Below are positions 60,205-64,000 of a stretch of 64,000 bases of DNA, one piece after another. A program made the position numbers and the translations under genes. The DNA comes from Bradyrhizobium huanghuaihaiense (GTDB lineage Bacteria; Pseudomonadota; Alphaproteobacteria; Rhizobiales; Xanthobacteraceae). Every line of letters starts with the position of its first letter. Positions within the stretch are counted from its first letter, which is position 1. Location of the stretch: NCBI RefSeq assembly GCF_007830635.1, contig NZ_VLLA01000030.1:1-64000 (forward strand). Direction: 5' to 3'. The notes beneath the pieces were generated by a model, which was not told where the DNA came from, did not search any database, and worked only from the letters and a program-made list of their open reading frames with translations.

Positions 60205-61254
60205 CTACTCCGCAGCCTGGAGGTGCCGCGGCGGATTTTCCTTCGCCACCATCCTGTCGATCAGCTTGCGCGTCCACATCGCACCGGCGTCGATGTTGAG
60301 ATTGTAGAACACGCGATCGGGGTTCTCGTCCATGGCGCGCTGCTGCGCCTCGAGGATCAGCTCGTCCTCGCGGAAGATGCCGGAGACGCCCTCACGGATC
60401 TCGGTGGTGATGCGCTGCTCGCCGATCTGGTAGTTGCGGACGAAGGACCAGAAGTAATGGCAGGTCTTCTCGGTCTCCGGCGTGATGGTGTTGAGCACAA
60501 AACCGTTGACGCCCTGCGAGCGGTCGCCTTCCGGCGCGCCGGTGCCTGTCGGCGCCACGCCGACGTCGATGGCGATGGTGCATGGCGCCTCGAAGCGGAT
60601 GATCTGCCAGCGGTCGACGAGGCCGGACTTGCCGAGCTGCTTGGCCCAGAACGGCGGCGCCTCGATGCCGCGCATCCAGCGCGTCACCGTCACCGTCTTC
60701 TCGCCATGGGTGACGTCGAACGGCGCCTCGGCGACCGCATCGTTACCGATGGAGGAGCCGTGCACAAAAGTCTCGTGGGTGAGGTCCATGAGATTGTCGA
60801 GCACGAGGCGGTAGTCGCAATTGACGTGGATGGTCTTGCCGTCGCCGGCCCAGGCCGGATCGTGATTCCAGTGCATGTCGGGCACGAGCGCGGGATCGGC
60901 CAGCGCAGGATCGCCCATCCAGAGCCAGATGTAGCGATGGCGCTCGACCACGGGATAGGCGCGCACGCAGGCCGATGGGTTGATGGTCTCCTGCGAGGGC
61001 ATGAAGGTGCAGCGGCCCTGCGCATTGTACTTCAGGCCGTGATAGCCGCAGACGACGGTGTCGCCTTCGAGCCGGCCCTTGGACAGCGGCACCAGGCGAT
61101 GCCAGCAGGCATCCTCCAGCGCGGCCACCGAGCCGTCGGCCTTGCGGTACATCACGATGTGCTTGCCGCAGATCGTCCGCGGCAGCAGCGCCGGCTTCAC
61201 ATCCGCGTCCCAGGCGGCGGCGTACCAGGCATTCATGGGGAAGGGTTTTGTCAC
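60205..61254 (-). CDS. Rieske non-heme iron oxygenase, VanA type
   Basis: Oxygenase subunit of 349 aa. The Rieske cluster is bound by C50-x-H52 and C69-x2-H72 (ACWHRLVPLS, VCGYHGLKY). The mononuclear iron site has H160 and H165 in NLMDLTHETFVHGSS. Size and pattern match vanillate and related demethylases (VanA), which remove methoxy methyl groups; a different aromatic substrate is possible. The start is GTG at 61254 with GGAG 7 bases upstream. The partner reductase is the last gene of the operon. Confidence 0.88.
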   Translation of the reverse strand: MTKPFPMNAWYAAAWDADVKPALLPRTICGKHIVMYRKADGSVAALEDACWHRLVPLSKGRLEGDTVVCGYHGLKYNAQGRCTFMPSQETINPSACVRAYPVVERHRYIWLWMGDPALADPALVPDMHWNHDPAWAGDGKTIHVNCDYRLVLDNLMDLTHETFVHGSSIGNDAVAEAPFDVTHGEKTVTVTRWMRGIEAPPFWAKQLGKSGLVDRWQIIRFEAPCTIAIDVGVAPTGTGAPEGDRSQGVNGFVLNTITPETEKTCHYFWSFVRNYQIGEQRITTEIREGVSGIFREDELILEAQQRAMDENPDRVFYNLNIDAGAMWTRKLIDRMVAKENPPRHLQAAE

Positions 61255-61285
61255 GGGCGATCTCCCACGGGCTTATGTATGCGTT

Positions 61286-61368
61286 ATGTATACAATAACG
61301 GAGAGATAGAAACGTTCAAGGCCAAAAATTGCTTATCTGGATACCTTTAAGGATCTGTATGTATACAT
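61286..61368 (-). promoter_or_regulatory. Promoter and GntR-type operators of the oxygenase operon
   Basis: On the minus strand TTGAAC (61314-61319) is followed after 16 bases by TATTGT (61292-61297). The -10 box lies within TGTATACA (61287-61294), part of ATGTATACAA, and a perfect ATGTATACAT is at 61359-61368. The motif ATGTATACA resembles known VanR sites, with the repressor expected to cover the -10. Confidence 0.7.
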
Positions 61369-61420
61369 TTGAAACGACTACCTGCTCTCCGCGAAGGTGC
61401 GAACGACCGCATGCGGCGCT

Positions 61421-61571
61421 CTCTTACCCTCCCCTGGAGGGGGAGGGTCGATCGCGCGTAGCGCGAGCGGGGTGGGGTGAAGGTCTATCCTCATCGAATA
61501 CTGCCCGTGTGGAGAGATCACCCCACCCCGGCGCTTCGCGCCGACCCTCCCCCTCCAGGGGAGGGTAAGAG
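61421..61571. repeat. Palindromic intergenic repeat, family A-like with perfect 30-bp arms
   Basis: The outer 30 bp at each end (61421-61450 and 61542-61571) are exact inverse complements, starting CTCTTACCCTCCCCTGGAGG. The centre has GCGCGTAGCGCG- and GGCGCTTCGCGCC-type hairpins and two GGGGTGGGG/CCCCACCCC arms. The longest perfect arms of any repeat in the window. Confidence 0.8.
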
Positions 61572-61584
61572 GCGCCCGCGTCAG

Positions 61585-63231
61585 CTACGCCGCGAACACC
61601 TTCGCCAAGCCGGCCTGAGCCTCTTCCTGAATCCGCTTCAGGTGTTCGGTGCTGCGGAAGCTTTCTGCATAGATCTTGTAGACGTCCTCGGTCCCCGACG
61701 GCCGCGCGGCGAACCAGCCGAAATCGGTTTCGACCTTGATGCCGCCGAACGGCTGGCCGTTGCCCGGCGCCTTGCTCAGCGTCGCGCGAACCGGATCGCC
61801 GGCGAGATCCCTAAGGCCGAGCTGCTCGGGGGTGACGGATTTGAGGATGTTCTTCTGCGGTGTCGTGGCGGCAACGTCGATGCGTGCATAGTGCGGCACG
61901 CCGAGCTCGGCGGTGAGATCGCCAAACAGCTGGCTGGGATCGCGGCCGGTCTTGGCCATGATCTCGGCGGCGAGCAGGCCGAGGATGATGCCGTCCTTGT
62001 CGGTGGTCCACACCGTGCCGTCGCGGCGCAGGAACGAGGCCCCTGCACTCTCCTCGCCGCCGAAGCCGAAGCCGCCGCTGACGAGGCCGTCGACGAACCA
62101 TTTGAAGCCGACCGGCGTCTCCACCAGCTTGCGGCCGAGCTTCTTGGCGACGCGGTCGATGATCGAGCTCGACACCACGGTCTTGCCGATCGCGGCATCC
62201 TTACCCCAGTTTGGGCGGTGCGCGAACAGATAGGAGATCGCGGTCGCCAGATAATGGTTCGGATTCATCAGGCCGCCGGTCCGCGTGACGATGCCGTGGC
62301 GGTCGGCGTCGGTGTCGTTGGCAAAGGCGACGTCGAAACGGTCGCGCATCCCGATCAGGCTCGCCATCGCGTAAGGCGAGGAGCAGTCCATGCGGATCTT
62401 GCCGTCCCAGTCCGCGGTCATGAAGCGGAAGGTCGGGTCGATCGCCTCGTTCACGACCGCTGCGTTGAGGCCGTAGCGGTCGATGATCGGATGCCAGTAA
62501 TGCACGGCGGCGCCGCCGAGCGGATCGATGCCGATCTTGATGCCGGCGGATTTGACGAGGTCGAGATCGACGACATTGCCGAGATCGGCGACGTAGGGCG
62601 TGATGAAGTCGTAAGGATGGACGTTCGCGGCCTTGCGCGCCCTGGCGTAGTCGATGCGCTTCACGCCCTTGAGGCCGTCGGCGAGATAGGCGTTGGCGCG
62701 CTTCTCGACCACGCCGGTCACGTCGGTGTCGGCCGGGCCGCCATGCGGCGGATTGTATTTGTAGCCGCCGTCCTCGGGCGGGTTGTGCGAGGGCGTGATG
62801 ACGACACCGTCGGCAAGGCCGCTGCTGCGGCCCTTGTTGTAGGTCAGGATCGCGTGCGAGATCACGGGCGTCGGCGTGTAGCCGCCGTCCTTGTCGATCA
62901 TGATGTCGACGCCGTTGGCGGCGAACACCTCGACGGCGCTGACCAGCGCCGGCTCGGCCAGCGCATGGGTGTCGATGCCGATGAAGAGCGGGCCGGTCAG
63001 CCCCTTCTCCTTGCGGTAGTCACAAATCGCCTGCGTGGTCGCAAGGATGTGACCCTCATTGAAAGTGTTCTTGAACGAGGTGCCGCGGTGGCCGGAGGTG
63101 CCGAACGCCACCCGCTGCGCCGGATCCGCAACATCGGGCTTGCCCGCGAAATAGGCCGTCACCAGCCTTGGAATGTTGGTGAGCGCGTCCGGCGAGACCT
63201 GCTTGCCCGCCGCGGGATGAACATCAGCCAC
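61585..63231 (-). CDS. pgm: Phosphoglucomutase, alpha-D-glucose type (Pgm)
   Basis: Enzyme of 548 aa, close to the 546 aa of E. coli Pgm, interconverting glucose 1-phosphate and glucose 6-phosphate. The family marks are AFGTSGHRG (about 43-51), the phosphoserine loop VVITPSHNPPEDGGYKYN, the metal loop NDTDADRHGIV, the sugar-binding GGEESAGASF, and the phosphate-binding RPSGTEDVYKIYAES. The start is GTG at 63231 with GAGGA 7 bases upstream; the frame extension to 63357 is not used. Monocistronic. Confidence 0.93.
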   Translation of the reverse strand: MADVHPAAGKQVSPDALTNIPRLVTAYFAGKPDVADPAQRVAFGTSGHRGTSFKNTFNEGHILATTQAICDYRKEKGLTGPLFIGIDTHALAEPALVSAVEVFAANGVDIMIDKDGGYTPTPVISHAILTYNKGRSSGLADGVVITPSHNPPEDGGYKYNPPHGGPADTDVTGVVEKRANAYLADGLKGVKRIDYARARKAANVHPYDFITPYVADLGNVVDLDLVKSAGIKIGIDPLGGAAVHYWHPIIDRYGLNAAVVNEAIDPTFRFMTADWDGKIRMDCSSPYAMASLIGMRDRFDVAFANDTDADRHGIVTRTGGLMNPNHYLATAISYLFAHRPNWGKDAAIGKTVVSSSIIDRVAKKLGRKLVETPVGFKWFVDGLVSGGFGFGGEESAGASFLRRDGTVWTTDKDGIILGLLAAEIMAKTGRDPSQLFGDLTAELGVPHYARIDVAATTPQKNILKSVTPEQLGLRDLAGDPVRATLSKAPGNGQPFGGIKVETDFGWFAARPSGTEDVYKIYAESFRSTEHLKRIQEEAQAGLAKVFAA

Positions 63232-63346
63232 TGAATGATCCTCGTCTTGTCGTGAGTGCGGGACACCATAGCATCGGCCGGGCCGCCGCCAAATGCACAA
63301 CACGCGCGAGGGGGAAGGCGTTCCGTGGGAGGTCGGCGAAGGTGCA

Positions 63347-63415
63347 GTAGCCCGCATGAGCGAAGCGACATGCGGGACCAGCCGTCCCGGATGTCGCTTC
63401 GCTCATCCGGGCTAC
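63347..63415. repeat. Palindromic intergenic repeat, family D
   Basis: Inverted repeat GTAGCCCGCATGAGCGAAGCGACATGCGGG and its near-complement ending GCTACGGG (shown as arms GTAGCCCG and CGGGCTAC). It lies between the divergent pgm and hydrolase genes. Confidence 0.75.
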
Positions 63416-63461
63416 GGGATCGTGCTATGCTCGCCGCCATCGCCGCCTTCCGAATCGTCCC

Positions 63462-64000
63462 ATGATCCCTTCGCGCAAGCTGATCCTGCTGATCGCCGGC
63501 CTTGTCATGGCCGGCATGCCGGCGCGTGCCGCCGAGTTCTACACCGAGGATCTGCGCATCCCGATGGCGGAGGCGGCACCGCAGGGGCTGGAGGCGTTCC
63601 TGGTCCGCCCCGCGGGGGCGAAGCGCTATCCGCTGGCGCTGCTCAGCCACGGCTCGCCGCGCAAATTCGAAGATCGCGCGACGATGTCGGCGCACAAATA
63701 TTACGGCATCGCGCTGGAATATGCCCGGCGCGGCTTTGCCGCGCTGATCGTGATGCGGCGCGGCTACGGCACCTCGCCCGGCGGCCGCGTCGACAGCGTC
63801 GGCGGCTGCGCCAATGCCGCCTATTTGCCGGCAGCGGCGGTTGCGGTCGCCGATTTGCGCGCGGCGATCGACGCGATGGCGAGGCGGACCGATGTCACCA
63901 CATCGGGCATGATCGCGGCCGGCCATTCCGCCGGCGGGCTCGCCACCGTCGCGCTGACGGCGCAAGCACCAAGCGGCCTCGCCGCCGCGATCAGCTTCGC
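63462..64000 (+). CDS. Secreted alpha/beta hydrolase, incomplete at window end
   Basis: The first 179 residues are visible; the gene runs past the right edge. A signal peptide ends near residue 23 (PARAAEF). The alpha/beta hydrolase fold shows LLSHGSPRKF (oxyanion loop), RRGYGTSPG, and the nucleophile elbow GHSAGG with S163. It resembles dienelactone-hydrolase-like or acetyl-esterase proteins; substrate unknown. ATG at 63462; no good ribosome site was seen. Confidence 0.78.
   Translation, partial: MIPSRKLILLIAGLVMAGMPARAAEFYTEDLRIPMAEAAPQGLEAFLVRPAGAKRYPLALLSHGSPRKFEDRATMSAHKYYGIALEYARRGFAALIVMRRGYGTSPGGRVDSVGGCANAAYLPAAAVAVADLRAAIDAMARRTDVTTSGMIAAGHSAGGLATVALTAQAPSGLAAAISF

Larger units (their letters stand above)
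61255..61584. other. 330-bp region upstream of the oxygenase operon
   Basis: Contains the operon's promoter and GntR-type sites (61286-61368) and a family A-like palindromic repeat (61421-61571). No gene supported. Confidence 0.6.

Noticed and set aside
59362..61350. A 662-codon plus-strand open frame across the oxygenase operon
   Set aside because: Antisense to three well-defined genes (reductase, GntR, Rieske oxygenase) and His/Arg-rich.

Overview
The window looks like a chromosomal segment of a high-GC alphaproteobacterium, most probably Bradyrhizobium or a close relative in the Nitrobacteraceae. The reasons are the glpV-U-Q-P-T-S-D glycerol-uptake operon of rhizobial type, densely packed genes with frequent 1-4 nt overlaps, many solute and oxidoreductase genes, and several families of palindromic intergenic repeats that recur across the window. 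I saw no rRNA, tRNA, CRISPR array, phage or insertion sequence. The assignment to a genus is inference.

Layout. 1-10675: minus-strand glycerol locus, with glpR and a HAD phosphatase, then glpD, two ATPases (glpS, glpT), two permeases (glpP, glpQ), a small membrane protein (glpU) and the binding protein (glpV). A Phd/PIN toxin-antitoxin pair sits on the plus strand between glpR and glpD. 10854-12518: a tandem pair of NTF2-like proteins and a small hypothetical. 12739-18820: a beta-oxidation operon (FadE, thiolase, FadB-type protein, thioesterase). 19078-25012: flavin-reductase-like protein, TetR regulator, RND pump and its adaptor. 25299-29284: MFS transporter, DUF2809 protein, and a LacI regulator divergent from a dehydrogenase. 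29300-38408: YcaQ-type glycosylase, small envelope proteins, OmpA protein, PMT-type glycosyltransferase, a FecR-domain plus beta-barrel pair, VOC and cupin proteins, CsbD, FKBP isomerase. 38470-44152: periplasmic-type aldehyde oxidase (paoABC-like) and a gamma-glutamyltransferase. 44372-51772: trhO, slyX, a diguanylate cyclase, hemE, a divergent hemC and a GMC oxidoreductase. 51825-58379: TetR/NTF2, MarR/flavin monooxygenase, a GGDEF-EAL protein and a Tat-type cupin. 58446-61254: Rieske oxygenase, GntR regulator and ferredoxin-type reductase in one operon. 61585-64000: phosphoglucomutase and the start of a secreted alpha/beta hydrolase.

How the genes fit together. The segment is mostly catabolic: glycerol import and oxidation, fatty-acid oxidation, demethylation or hydroxylation of aromatic compounds, aldehyde oxidation, and regulators placed beside their probable targets. 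Regulatory DNA is unusually readable: perfect palindromes or repeat arrays lie at the likely promoters of the LacI, TetR, MarR, GntR and GlpR loci.

Most notable observations: the two glycerol-transporter ATPases have complementary lesions (GlpT lacks LSGGQ, GlpS lacks the H-loop histidine), which predicts one working and one degenerate ATP site; a helically phased CTTTC array lies upstream of glpD; a cluster of three perfect palindromes lies upstream of the GGDEF-EAL gene; the HemC is divergent and has a TTG start; and a secreted FecR-domain protein is coupled to a Ser-Pro-linked beta-barrel.
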